Positions 1-7,593 of a DNA stretch of 64,000 nt are shown here, piece by piece. A program made the translations under genes and the position numbers. The notes beneath the pieces were generated by a model. That model was not told the DNA's origin. It saw only the letters and a list, made by a program, of their open reading frames with translations, and ran no database searches. The first letter of the stretch is position 1; each line of letters starts with the position of its first letter. This DNA comes from Gordoniibacillus chartarius (lineage in GTDB: Bacteria; Bacillota; Bacilli; Paenibacillales; NBRC-103111), in NCBI RefSeq assembly GCF_042432825.1, contig NZ_JBHLWN010000014.1:1-64000 (forward strand). Reading direction: 5' to 3'.

Positions 1-10
1 AAACAAGACC

Positions 11-26
11 CTGGCCGAAAGGCCAG
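11..26. terminator. GNRA-capped hairpin at the window edge
   Basis: A perfect 6-bp stem (CTGGCC/GGCCAG) closes on a GAAA tetraloop. On the minus strand it is followed by a weakly T-rich run toward position 1. It could end a gene outside the window. No transcript partner is visible. Confidence 0.35.
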
Positions 27-86
27 AGCCGATGCGGGAATTTTTATTCCGAGAGGCTTAAGTATCGATAATGGGAGGTGAAGTCC

Positions 87-449
87 GTGTCGATCGTCAT
101 CATCGTTGAGGGAAAAAACGACAGAAGCCGTTTGCGCCGGCTACTGAATTCGGAAATTGAAGTGTTGTGCACATTCGGGACGCCGAACAACGCCGCCATT
201 GAGTCGCTGCGGCATCGGGTCGGGGATCGCGAAGTCTTTTTGTTTACGGACAACGATTCGTCCGGGAAGCGCATACGCGGGATGCTGCGCGATGCGTTCC
301 CGGACGCCGAGCATATTTATACGCGCAAAGGATACGCCGGCGTCGAAGGCACTCCGGAGGAATATTTGATACAGCAATTGGAAAAAGCAGGGCTGGAAGC
401 GTTCATCGTATATCCCGCTCCCGACCCTGCTTATCCGACGGTCGACTAA
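87..449 (+). CDS. Small Toprim-domain protein
   Basis: This is a 120-residue protein made almost entirely of a Toprim fold. The N-terminal strand ends in IIVEGKNDR, whose Glu is the conserved acidic residue, and a central LFTDNDSSGKRIR supplies the D-x-D metal-binding pair. Toprim domains occur in primases, topoisomerases, RNase M5 and OLD nucleases; this stand-alone form resembles Bacillus YusF and RNase M5-like proteins, and its substrate is unknown. A GTG at 78 is in frame, but the ribosome site GGGAGG (73-78) overlaps it and sits 8 bases before the GTG at 87, so 87 is the better start. The stop lies one base from the stop of the convergent sco gene. Confidence 0.85.
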   Translation: MSIVIIVEGKNDRSRLRRLLNSEIEVLCTFGTPNNAAIESLRHRVGDREVFLFTDNDSSGKRIRGMLRDAFPDAEHIYTRKGYAGVEGTPEEYLIQQLEKAGLEAFIVYPAPDPAYPTVD

Positions 450-450
450 C

Positions 451-1089
451 TTATTTTTCTTTGATCAGCGTCTGCATATCCTTAACAATTGTTTTCGCGG
501 TAAGATTCACGTCGCTCGCGTTGTAATACGTGCGCAGGTCACCGTGTTTATCAACAAGGAGAATCACATTGGAATGCGTGAACGTCGCTGCTCCCTTGTC
601 CTTGACGACCATTACGCCGAACTTCTCCGCCAGCTCCGCCGTTTGCTTCTCTTCGCCGCGCAGGAACTTCCACCCGCTTGGGTCGGTGTTGAACTGGGCG
701 CTGAACTGAGTCAGCTTCTGCGCCGTATCTACGGTCGGATCTACCGTGATCGAATGAATAAGGGCTTTCGAGCCGAACAGATTTTGTTTCTTCAGCTCCT
801 CTTGGACCTGCGACAGCAGGAACGATGTCGGCTGGCATACGTCCGGACAAGACGAGTAGAAGAAATAGTACAAGCCCGCTTTGCCGGCGGCGTCCGCTTT
901 GGTTACCTTGGCGCCGCTTAAGTCCTGCAGTTCAAAATCGGGCGCCGCTTTTATTTTTTCCAGCTGGGTGCCTTTACCCGCCGCTGCGGCGTCGCTGAAC
1001 CACAGCTTGTACCCGAAAGAGCCGATCATCGCCAGCAAAATGACGATTACAGCGACATTAAACCAATTTTTTTTCATGAATGCATTCAT
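451..1089 (-). CDS. SCO1/SenC family copper chaperone for cytochrome c oxidase
   Basis: The 212-residue protein begins with a charged stretch and one membrane anchor (about residues 8-26), followed by an extracytoplasmic thioredoxin-like domain. It carries the Sco copper site: CPDVC near residue 81 and a later His in TFTHSNV. Sco proteins deliver copper to the CuA centre of cytochrome c oxidase. The gene follows ctaB (heme O synthase) on the same strand, consistent with oxidase assembly. The start MNAFMKKNW is chosen because AAGGAGG lies about 12 bases upstream; the longer frame to 1134 would run through a terminator hairpin. Confidence 0.93.
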   Translation of the reverse strand: MNAFMKKNWFNVAVIVILLAMIGSFGYKLWFSDAAAAGKGTQLEKIKAAPDFELQDLSGAKVTKADAAGKAGLYYFFYSSCPDVCQPTSFLLSQVQEELKKQNLFGSKALIHSITVDPTVDTAQKLTQFSAQFNTDPSGWKFLRGEEKQTAELAEKFGVMVVKDKGAATFTHSNVILLVDKHGDLRTYYNASDVNLTAKTIVKDMQTLIKEK

Positions 1090-1116
1090 TGTATGAGGCA
1101 ACCTCCTTGTATGAAA

Positions 1117-1141
1117 AAATCCCATGGCCAGCATGGGATTT
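1117..1141 (-). terminator. Hairpin with T-tract between ctaB and sco
   Basis: On the minus strand a 10-bp perfect stem AAATCCCATG/CATGGGATTT with a 5-base loop runs into further Ts, ending just before the sco ribosome site. It should end or attenuate transcripts from ctaB, so sco may receive only part of the read-through. Confidence 0.7.
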
Positions 1142-1152
1142 CTTGCTTACGA

Positions 1153-2121
1153 TTAAACCGCGTGCGTCGTCGTAACGACCATAAGAATAATCAAAATCGT
1201 CAGGTAGTTGATGGAGTACACGAACATCTTCTTCGCCCATTTATTCTCTTCCTCGGTATCTTTCGTCTGAAAGCCCTGAAGGCACATGAGCGCCCAGATG
1301 AGTCCGAGGCCGGCTGCCGCAAACATGTATACTTCACCGACATAACCGTAGAAATACAGCAACATGGATACCGGCACAAGCAGCACGACGTAGCGCACCA
1401 TGCTGATTTTCGTTACGAAGCTGCCGCGTACGACAGGCAGCAGCGGGAAGCCCGCGGCCCGGTATTCTTCCACTCTCCGGATGCCCAGCGCCCAAAAGTG
1501 CGGGGGCTGCCACAGAAACAGGATGAGGAACAAAATCCAGGCGCCCGCGTCCATCGTATTCGTTACGGCGACGTAGCCCATCACCGGAGGAACGGCGCCC
1601 GAGAACGAGCCTACGAACGTGCTCCAGACCGACGTACGTTTGAACATCATCGTATATACCCAAACGTATAAAATCATGCCGATGACGCCAAGCAGCGCCG
1701 TCAAAATATTGACCATGCCCAGCACGACCGTTCCGATGGCGCCGAGGACGAGGCCGAAGCCGAGAACGAAACCGGGGGTGAGCTTACCGGTGACAAGCGC
1801 CCGCTCCTGGGTGCGGGCCATCTTGGCATCGAGCTCGCGGTCCAAATAATTGTTCAAGGCACAGCCCGAAGCGACGATCAACGCCGTACCCAGCATGGTA
1901 AGAATCAACAGCAGCCAGTCAAGCTCCCAGCGGGAAGCGACCCAGAAGCCGCCGAATGCGGTAATCAAATTATGAAACACGATGCCCGGCTTCGTGAGCT
2001 GGATATAATCGCGGAGAGTTGCACGTTGTTGTGTCTTGGTCATAGTTGCGTCCTGGTCTCCGACATGAGCGGTTTCCGCTGCCGGCGATCCGGCCGCATC
2101 GATACTGATGGGATTATTCAC
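1153..2121 (-). CDS. ctaB: Protoheme IX farnesyltransferase (heme O synthase)
   Basis: A 322-residue polytopic UbiA-family prenyltransferase that adds a farnesyl group to heme B to make heme O in the cytoplasmic membrane. The first Asp-rich site is NNYLDRELDAKMARTQER, and the second conserved block is FLWQPPHFWALGIRR followed by EYRAAGFPLLPVV; both are diagnostic of CtaB/CyoE. The GTG at 2121 has AGGAGG 10 bases upstream. Longer in-frame starts exist but add an unlikely extension. About the first 35 residues are hydrophilic and longer than in most homologues. It pairs with sco downstream. Confidence 0.95.
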   Translation of the reverse strand: MNNPISIDAAGSPAAETAHVGDQDATMTKTQQRATLRDYIQLTKPGIVFHNLITAFGGFWVASRWELDWLLLILTMLGTALIVASGCALNNYLDRELDAKMARTQERALVTGKLTPGFVLGFGLVLGAIGTVVLGMVNILTALLGVIGMILYVWVYTMMFKRTSVWSTFVGSFSGAVPPVMGYVAVTNTMDAGAWILFLILFLWQPPHFWALGIRRVEEYRAAGFPLLPVVRGSFVTKISMVRYVVLLVPVSMLLYFYGYVGEVYMFAAAGLGLIWALMCLQGFQTKDTEEENKWAKKMFVYSINYLTILIILMVVTTTHAV

Positions 2122-2217
2122 CGTATGCGTACCTCCTGCTCTAAGATTGAAAATCACTTCACCTATCATACCAACCAGACCCCGGTTTGACAATTGATCG
2201 AGGCCAGTTGTCAACAA

Positions 2218-2527
2218 TTTGTCGTATCTGCTCGTATGCAGCGCAAATTTTCCAGCGTTTGGAGACGGTCAGGTTATTTATGAGCAAAGGAAACGAAACC
2301 TATCCAAAGAAAAGAGTCGATCAGGAGATGCTGCTCGCGCCTGCACCAGGTCAATAGGCTAATCTATTCAAAGCAATGCTGCCGAAATTCCTGCATAGGG
2401 CCCAGTCCACAGGCAAATCCTACCCTACGATGGCAGGATTTATTATTTATCATTGACTAGACGTTGGAAATTGAATCTAGTATATTGTAAATGATTTGTT
2501 GTGTCGGCAGTCTGAAGGAGGGGCCTC
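2218..2527. other. Intergenic region between ctaB and an orphan regulator
   Basis: This 310-base stretch separates two divergent genes. It holds an imperfect 10-bp inverted repeat AAATCCT...AGGATTT (2416-2442) and an AT-rich patch (2445-2500) likely to contain the promoter of the response regulator. I could not place a confident -35/-10 pair, and no small gene is convincing. Confidence 0.5.
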
Positions 2528-3220
2528 ATGGACCCATACGTGTTAATTGTCGAAGACGATGATAACATCAGCGAAATGATGACCTTCTATTTGTCGGAGG
2601 AAGGTTATATTATCGAACGGGCGGGAACGGGACCGGAAGGTCTGGAGATGTTTGAGGCGCGCAAGCCCCATGCCATCGTACTCGACATCATGCTGCCCGG
2701 TCTTGACGGCATCTCGCTCTGTCAGCAAATTCGCCGCAAGTCGTCCGTACCGATCCTGATGGTATCGGCGAAGCACGAAGTATCGGAACGGGTCAACGCC
2801 CTGCTTGTGGGCGCCGACGATTACTTATGCAAGCCGTTCTCCATGCGCGAATTTGCGGCACGAATCAAGGCGCTGCTCCGACGCTCGCAATTGAACGGCG
2901 GAGCGGAGCAGCCCGGGGAACGGGAGGACATCTCCCCGATTGCGATCGACGTAGAACGCCGTACCTTATTCGTTCGCGGAGCTGCCGTAGAGACGACGTT
3001 CTCGGAATTTGAAATCATCAAGCTTTTCTATCAAAATCCCGGAAAAGTTTATTCCCGCGACGAGCTGCTGAATCGGATCCGCGGCTTCGATTCGTTCGTA
3101 ACGGAGCGCGCGATCGATGTGCACATCGCCAACCTGCGCAAGAAAGTAGAGGCCGACCCGAAGGAGCCCAAATATATCAAGACAGTATGGGGTGTCGGTT
3201 ATAAATTTATCCTCGAATGA
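2528..3220 (+). CDS. OmpR/PhoB-type response regulator, no adjacent kinase
   Basis: A 230-residue two-domain regulator. The receiver domain (1-120) shows the acidic pair in VEDDDN, the phospho-acceptor Asp in VLDIMLPGLDG, the Ser of VSAKHE and the Lys of LCKPFS. The winged-helix domain (140-230) ends in the typical KPKYIKTVWGVGYKF signature region. It begins with ATG 6 bases after GGAGG. No histidine kinase lies on either side and a terminator follows directly, so the gene is monocistronic and its partner must be elsewhere. DNA targets cannot be read from sequence. Confidence 0.95.
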   Translation: MDPYVLIVEDDDNISEMMTFYLSEEGYIIERAGTGPEGLEMFEARKPHAIVLDIMLPGLDGISLCQQIRRKSSVPILMVSAKHEVSERVNALLVGADDYLCKPFSMREFAARIKALLRRSQLNGGAEQPGEREDISPIAIDVERRTLFVRGAAVETTFSEFEIIKLFYQNPGKVYSRDELLNRIRGFDSFVTERAIDVHIANLRKKVEADPKEPKYIKTVWGVGYKFILE

Positions 3221-3221
3221 T

Positions 3222-3252
3222 GAGAGTCGCTACGGCGGCTCTCTTGTTTTTT
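3222..3252 (+). terminator. Rho-independent terminator of the response regulator
   Basis: A 9-bp stem GAGAGTCGC/GCGGCTCTC with one wobble pair starts immediately after the stop codon and is followed by TTGTTTTTT. Confidence 0.88.
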
Positions 3253-3288
3253 GCTATCCGAATTTTGGAATCAATCTTTCCATTGGCC

Positions 3289-3298
3289 CATATATATA
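3289..3298 (+). promoter_or_regulatory. Possible mother-cell sigma (E/K) -10 element for gerQ
   Basis: CATATATATA fits the sigma-K -10 pattern CATAnnnTA and partly fits sigma-E. It lies about 90 bases before the chosen gerQ start, and coat genes are read by these factors. The -35 is not clear, so this stays a candidate. Confidence 0.3.
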
Positions 3299-3379
3299 CA
3301 GCGTCAATGACCTGATGGGCGTTCGCAGATTCGTTTCGGGTTGCAGGAAAGCTCATTCATAAGGAGGATGTTGTACCGT

Positions 3380-3952
3380 ATGTTTATGAATCAGTACAAG
3401 ATGTCGGGCAGCGGCTCTGCCTTTGGAGCGCCGTCCGGCGCTGGCATGTACCCGGGTTATCCGGGTTCGTCTCCGGGTCCTGGCGCTTATCCAAGCGCCG
3501 GAGGCTTTCCGGGAACGGCGGGCTATCCGGGAGGCGGAGGCTTCACGGGAGCCGCTTATCCGCCGGGATTTCCCGGCGCTTCAACCGTTCCGGGGGCCGC
3601 GGCCGCTTCGCCGGCAGGAACCGGGGGCGTGAATGTACCGGGACTGCTGCCGATCGAAGAGTCGTACATCGAGAACATTTTGCGGCTGAACCTGGGGAAG
3701 ATCGCAACGATCTACATGACGTTCGAAAACAACACGCAATGGAATGCCAAAGTGTTTAAAGGGCGACTGGAGGCTGCCGGACGCGATCATATTATCATCT
3801 CCGACCCGCAAACCGGCATGCGCTTTCTGCTGCTGATGGTCAACCTCGATTACATAACATTTGACGAGGAATTGAACTATCACTACCCATTCGGCGGAGG
3901 CGCAGGCCCGGTAGGCGGCGCCGGCGGCGGCTCACCGTCCGGAGGCAGATAA
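3380..3952 (+). CDS. gerQ: Spore coat protein GerQ
   Basis: A 190-residue protein in two parts. The first ~80 residues are low-complexity Gly/Pro/Tyr/Ala with YPG-type repeats. The C-terminal ~90 residues carry the GerQ block LLPIEESYIENILRLN, then YMTFENNTQWNAKVFKG and AAGRDHIIISDPQTG. In Bacillus, GerQ is a coat protein cross-linked by transglutaminase and needed to place the cortex hydrolase CwlJ for germination. ATG 3380 is taken as start, 12 bases after AAGGAGG; ATG 3386 is possible. A Gly/Ser-rich tail follows the domain. Confidence 0.93.
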   Translation: MFMNQYKMSGSGSAFGAPSGAGMYPGYPGSSPGPGAYPSAGGFPGTAGYPGGGGFTGAAYPPGFPGASTVPGAAAASPAGTGGVNVPGLLPIEESYIENILRLNLGKIATIYMTFENNTQWNAKVFKGRLEAAGRDHIIISDPQTGMRFLLLMVNLDYITFDEELNYHYPFGGGAGPVGGAGGGSPSGGR

Positions 3953-3967
3953 CCGTAAAGCAAAGGC

Positions 3968-4001
3968 AAGGGCGGCTCCGCTGTAACGGCGGGCCGCCTT
4001 T
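3968..4001 (+). terminator. Terminator after gerQ
   Basis: The stem AAGGGCGGC/GCCGCCTTT (9 bp, one wobble) is followed by a T/G-rich run ending in TTGTTTTT. Confidence 0.6.
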
Positions 4002-4028
4002 GTTGTCCGGTTGTTTTTCCACTTTGGT

Positions 4029-4346
4029 TCAACTCCGCGGCTCCAATGCCGGCACCGAAAAATGCCAAATGTGCAGCTTCTGCAAGCCTCCCCGCACCCA
4101 ACGATCGAAACGGCCCCATTCGGCATCCCCGCAATTCGTGCGCCGTTCCTTCCATTTTAAGAAATCCGCATAGTTCATACCCGGCCACACTTCGACAAAC
4201 AGCCCGGGCTGGTCCGTCCCTTCGTACCATTCCGGCTTCAGCACCCCCGCACCGGACGCAAGGCCTCCCAATATCCCCGACATAAATGCCAGATATTCAT
4301 TCCGCGCTTCTTCCGCAATAGCATATTCTACAAAAACTTTCTCCAT
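4029..4346 (-). CDS. Conserved hypothetical protein, about 105 residues
   Basis: The protein begins MEKVFVEYAIAEEARNEYLAF and is rich in aromatics (WYEGTDQPGLF, VEVWPGM, LKWKERR, LHIWHF). The alternation of strands and amphipathic helices would suit a small ferredoxin-like (dimeric alpha-beta barrel) domain, but that is only an impression. The ATG at 4346 follows a GGGGGA site at close spacing; the frame stays open further upstream with atypical composition, so the short start is preferred. It is divergent from yfhP. I do not recognise a family with a known function. Confidence 0.6.
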   Translation of the reverse strand: MEKVFVEYAIAEEARNEYLAFMSGILGGLASGAGVLKPEWYEGTDQPGLFVEVWPGMNYADFLKWKERRTNCGDAEWGRFDRWVRGGLQKLHIWHFSVPALEPRS

Positions 4347-4452
4347 AATTCCCCCGTCACCCGTTGATTTATTTTCGATACGATCATGGTAAACTAGGAA
4401 GAGGCACTGTGTAAACAACACCTCAATGACGGTAAGTAGGAGGACACCGCAC

Positions 4453-5436
4453 TTGGATACTGGCACCCATCTCGTGATCGGACTCGGATTAGCCGGGCTC
4501 GCACATATCGATCCCATCGTCGCCCAAGACTCGACGCTGGCCGCTGCCGTTCTGGTCGGCACCGTAGCGGGCTCGCAAATTCCCGATATCGATACCGTCC
4601 TCCGTATGAAGGGAAACGCGGCGTACATCCGCAATCATCGCGGACGCTCGCATTCCTTGCCGCTGCTGGCGCTGTGGACGTTGCTGCTGACAGCGGCAAT
4701 CGCCGCCATATTCCCCGGTATCGATTTGCTGCACGTTGTACTGTGGACGGCGGTTGCGGTCGGGTTCCACGTCTTCACGGACCTGTTCAACACGTACGGG
4801 ACGCAAGCGCTGCGGCCGTTCTCGGAGCGATGGGTCGGGTGGAATATCATTCATATTTTTGACCCGTTCATCTTCTTTGCTCATCTCGTCGCCATCATTC
4901 TTTGGTCGGTTAATGCGTTTCCCCCAGCCACCCTGTTTCCGCTGCTGTATGGCATCATCGCACTGTACTACATATGGCGGACAATTGTACACAGCGTCTT
5001 GGAACGCAGGCTCGGCAAGCAGGATCCGCTGCATCGCGATGGAGACCGCTATATTCTCATTCCAACCGTACATTTGAACGCGTGGAACGTCGTCAAGCAG
5101 CGGACCGACGGCACGTATGCGCTCGGCGAGCTGCGCAGCGGGGCACTTCGCTGGATCGATGAAGTCAAATGCGACGACCACCCTGCCGTCGATGCGTCCA
5201 AATCGAACAGCGACGCCGCCGCGCTGCTGTATTATTCCTCCTATGCCTGCGCCGAGCTGCGCGAGCACAGCTGGGGGTACGAAGTGCGCTGGGCCGATGT
5301 GCGTTACCGTCATCGCAAGAACTATCCGTTCGTCGCCGTCGTTCACCTCGACAAGCAGCTTCGCGAGCTCGATTCTTACGTCGGCTGGGTGAATGAAACG
5401 CGGCTCGGCAAAAAGCTTCGCGTCGATTTATATTAA
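4453..5436 (+). CDS. YfhP-like membrane metal-dependent hydrolase
   Basis: A 327-residue protein, the size of Bacillus YfhP, of the YdjM/DUF457 family (membrane-bound putative metal hydrolases). The family's His/Asp residues appear as THLVIG near the N-terminus, HRGRSHSLPLL around residue 60 and FHVFTDLFNTYGT around residue 108. About four membrane segments cover residues 1-185; the C-terminal 140 residues are soluble. The TTG start is 9 bases after AGGAGG, whereas the in-frame ATG at 4426 overlaps no ribosome site. The physiological substrate is not established. Confidence 0.88.
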   Translation: MDTGTHLVIGLGLAGLAHIDPIVAQDSTLAAAVLVGTVAGSQIPDIDTVLRMKGNAAYIRNHRGRSHSLPLLALWTLLLTAAIAAIFPGIDLLHVVLWTAVAVGFHVFTDLFNTYGTQALRPFSERWVGWNIIHIFDPFIFFAHLVAIILWSVNAFPPATLFPLLYGIIALYYIWRTIVHSVLERRLGKQDPLHRDGDRYILIPTVHLNAWNVVKQRTDGTYALGELRSGALRWIDEVKCDDHPAVDASKSNSDAAALLYYSSYACAELREHSWGYEVRWADVRYRHRKNYPFVAVVHLDKQLRELDSYVGWVNETRLGKKLRVDLY

Positions 5437-5490
5437 TCGTAGCGGCTGTCCCTGCGGGCGGCCGCTTCCTTCTGGGCATGGGGAAATGGT

Positions 5491-5520
5491 AAAAAGCCCG
5501 GAGGCAACATGCCCCCGGAC
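5491..5520 (-). terminator. Terminator of the first SASP gene
   Basis: Read on the minus strand, CCGGGGGCA/TGCCTCCGG pairs with one wobble and is followed by GCTTTTT. Confidence 0.85.
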
Positions 5521-5561
5521 CTTTGAGAAAGGTATGGATAGCTTGTCCGATCGTCCGTGAA

Positions 5562-5786
5562 TTAACGGAATTGACCGGCAAGAGATTGCTCAGCGATTTG
5601 CACCAGACGACGGGTAATGTGACCCCCGATTGCACCGGTGTCGCGAGTTGCCATGTAGCCGTAGTAGCCGTCTTGCGGAATTTGAATGCCCAGTTCTTGC
5701 GCGACCTCATACTTCAGTTGATCCAATGCCTGATTAGCTTGAGGAACTACGAGCGTGTTGCTGCTGCGGGATTGACCTGCACCCAT
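5562..5786 (-). CDS. Alpha/beta-type small acid-soluble spore protein (copy 1)
   Basis: A 74-residue alpha/beta SASP that coats and protects spore DNA. It has both family signatures: the GPR protease cleavage region (KYEVAQELGI) and the C-terminal DNA-binding stretch (TRDTGAIGGHITRRLVQIAE). The ATG follows AAAGGAG by 8 bases. A sigma-G-like promoter lies just upstream and a terminator just downstream, so this is a single-gene forespore unit. It differs from the copy at 26.35 kb at only a few residues near the N-terminus and in the tail. Confidence 0.96.
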   Translation of the reverse strand: MGAGQSRSSNTLVVPQANQALDQLKYEVAQELGIQIPQDGYYGYMATRDTGAIGGHITRRLVQIAEQSLAGQFR

Positions 5787-5839
5787 GTTCAGCACTCCTT
5801 TCAGTCGGCTCATTTGATGTATTTGCAAGCTTGCAAACA

Positions 5840-5869
5840 TAGTATGTGACCGTCGAGAAATAATATACA
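5840..5869 (-). promoter_or_regulatory. Sigma-G-type promoter for SASP copy 1
   Basis: On the minus strand TGTATA, 17 bases, then CATACTA. The -10 is identical to the one before the second SASP gene. Forespore sigma-G control is the known rule for this family. Confidence 0.8.
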
Positions 5870-5935
5870 CGTTTTCAAAAAAAGGTTTTACAATAAAGTT
5901 CAGTTCCAACATCACACCGAAAGCAGGTACCGGAC

Positions 5936-6130
5936 ATGAATCGACCGCTCGCCCTATTCTTCTCCATCGTCGGAGTGTTATTACTGGGAGGTATTAGTTA
6001 CGGCTTCTCCGCCGCCGGATCCGTCTGGATCGTTCTCGGCTTCAGCTTGGCTGCCGTGCTGTTCGTCGGCTTCGGCTTCGCTTTGAAGGCGCGGCTGCGC
6101 CGCAAGCAGGAGGAACGGAAGGACCGTTAA
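5936..6130 (+). CDS. Small two-helix membrane protein (DUF5325/YlaF-like)
   Basis: A 64-residue protein with two hydrophobic helices (about 7-25 and 30-50) separated by a short Gly/Ser turn, ending in a very basic tail (KARLRRKQEERKDR). Size and layout resemble DUF5325/YlaF proteins of Bacilli, which have no known function. The ribosome site is weak (AGCAGG about 10 bases upstream). It sits between two genes with their own promoters. Confidence 0.65.
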   Translation: MNRPLALFFSIVGVLLLGGISYGFSAAGSVWIVLGFSLAAVLFVGFGFALKARLRRKQEERKDR

Positions 6131-6149
6131 TCCTGAAAAATGGGAACGC

Positions 6150-6179
6150 TTGACATGGACAAACGGAACCCGCTATACT
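6150..6179 (+). promoter_or_regulatory. Sigma-A promoter for bshA
   Basis: TTGACA, an 18-base spacer, then TATACT, a near-consensus housekeeping promoter. It leaves a 5' leader of about 130 bases with two hairpins before bshA. Confidence 0.82.
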
Positions 6180-6206
6180 CGAACTATATTCCAGCAAATA
6201 ACGGAA

Positions 6207-6265
6207 AAGTAGCTGTCTTCGACCTACTTTTTTTGTTTCGATAATATTACCGTTTTCGTAATATT
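6207..6265 (+). other. bshA leader with terminator-like and AT-rich hairpins
   Basis: The first hairpin, AAAGTAG/CTACTTT, runs straight into a T-tract and looks like a weak intrinsic terminator. The second, AATATTAC/GTAATATT, is a perfect 8-bp repeat with a 7-base loop. Both lie between promoter and gene, so attenuation is possible. No known riboswitch class fits. Confidence 0.45.
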
Positions 6266-6318
6266 TCATAATGATATTGTTTTCACAACAAAATTCCGCC
6301 GGAAATGTGGTGAACCGT

Positions 6319-7497
6319 GTGCTGAAGATTGGAATCGCCTGCTATCCGACGCTTGGCGGCTCGGGTGTCGTCGCTACTGAGCTTGGCAAGCTGCTGGCCG
6401 AACGCGGCCATGAAATTCATTTTATTACGGAGAGCGTACCGTTTCGGCTCGGGAAATTTCACAAAAATATTTTTTTCCACCAGGTTGAAGTGATCGATTA
6501 TCATGTATTCCGCTATCCGCCGTACGACCTCGCTCTGGCCAATAAGCTGGCGCAAGTGGCGAAGCTTGAAGGTCTCGATTTGCTCCATGTTCACTACGCC
6601 GTGCCGCACGCGATCTGCGCTTACTTGGCCAAACAGATGGTCGGCGAGCAGCTGAAGGTCGTGACGACGCTGCACGGAACGGATATTACAATACTCGGCA
6701 ACGACCCTTCGCTTAAGGATTTGATTCGCCTTGCGATTCATCAGAGCGACGCCGTAACGGCCGTGTCCAAAGATTTGCTGCTCGAGACGATTGCCGTGCT
6801 CGGGGTCGAGACGCCGATCGATCTCGTCTACAACTTCGTCGATCCGGTTCCGTACGGCGAAGCCGGCTGTCCCGATTTGCGAAGCCATTACGCGGCGCCG
6901 CATGAGAAGCTGCTCGTACATATGTCCAACTTCCGGCCGGTGAAGCGGGTGCTCGACGTCGTCGACATCTTTGCCCGGGTGCAGGCGGAAGTGCCTGCCA
7001 AGCTGCTTTTCGTCGGCGAAGGGCCGGAGCTCGCGAAGGCGAACGCCCGCGTTACGGAGCTCGGATTGCAAGAGCGGGTATTTTTCCTCGGCAAGCAGGA
7101 GAATGTAACGGATATATTGCGGATTGCGGATTTGGCGCTGCTCCCTTCGGAGAAGGAAAGCTTCGGGCTCGTCGCCCTCGAAGCGATGGCGGCCGGTGTG
7201 CCGACGATCGGCTCGGAGGCCGGCGGCATTCCGGAAGTCATCGCCCACGGCGAAACCGGGTTCCTTGCGCCCGTCGGACAGACCGAGCAGATGGCCGCCT
7301 ACGCGCTCGCTCTGCTCCGTAACGCCTCGCTGTACAGCCGCTTCTCCGAAGCCGCCGCTCAGCGTGCGGAGCGTTTGTTTTCGGCCGATGCGATCGCCCT
7401 CCAGTACGAGGACATTTACTATCGGGTAACCGGCCGCAGCAAAGCGGCCGCAAGCACGTCCACGCGCTGCGGGGCAACCGATTGCATGTGCGGGTAA
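6319..7497 (+). CDS. bshA: N-acetyl-alpha-D-glucosaminyl L-malate synthase
   Basis: A 392-residue GT4 glycosyltransferase for the first step of bacillithiol synthesis: UDP-GlcNAc plus L-malate gives GlcNAc-malate. The N-terminus LKIGIACYPTLGGSGVVA is the BshA glycine loop, HVHYAVPHA and TTLHGTDIT match BshA, and the C-terminal half has the GT4 site PSEKESFGLVALEAMAAG with its EX7E pair. The GTG at 6319, after GGTGA, gives the family-like N-terminus; a GTG at 6310 is possible. The C-terminus extends to a cysteine-containing tail (RCGATDCMCG). In B. subtilis bshA sits with mgsA and bshB1; here it stands alone. Confidence 0.92.
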   Translation: MLKIGIACYPTLGGSGVVATELGKLLAERGHEIHFITESVPFRLGKFHKNIFFHQVEVIDYHVFRYPPYDLALANKLAQVAKLEGLDLLHVHYAVPHAICAYLAKQMVGEQLKVVTTLHGTDITILGNDPSLKDLIRLAIHQSDAVTAVSKDLLLETIAVLGVETPIDLVYNFVDPVPYGEAGCPDLRSHYAAPHEKLLVHMSNFRPVKRVLDVVDIFARVQAEVPAKLLFVGEGPELAKANARVTELGLQERVFFLGKQENVTDILRIADLALLPSEKESFGLVALEAMAAGVPTIGSEAGGIPEVIAHGETGFLAPVGQTEQMAAYALALLRNASLYSRFSEAAAQRAERLFSADAIALQYEDIYYRVTGRSKAAASTSTRCGATDCMCG

Positions 7498-7503
7498 AGA
7501 AGA

Positions 7504-7554
7504 ACAGGCTGCCCCTGAAGAAGACATAATCTTCCTCAAGGGCAGCCTGTTTTC
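7504..7554. terminator. Bidirectional terminator between bshA and trpS
   Basis: An 11-bp perfect stem ACAGGCTGCCC/GGGCAGCCTGT encloses a second small hairpin (GAAGA...TCTTC). Short T runs flank it, so it can serve both convergent genes. Confidence 0.8.
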
Positions 7555-7593
7555 GGAGATTGGCTTATTCCCGCTTTTGGCCGCACTGCAGCC

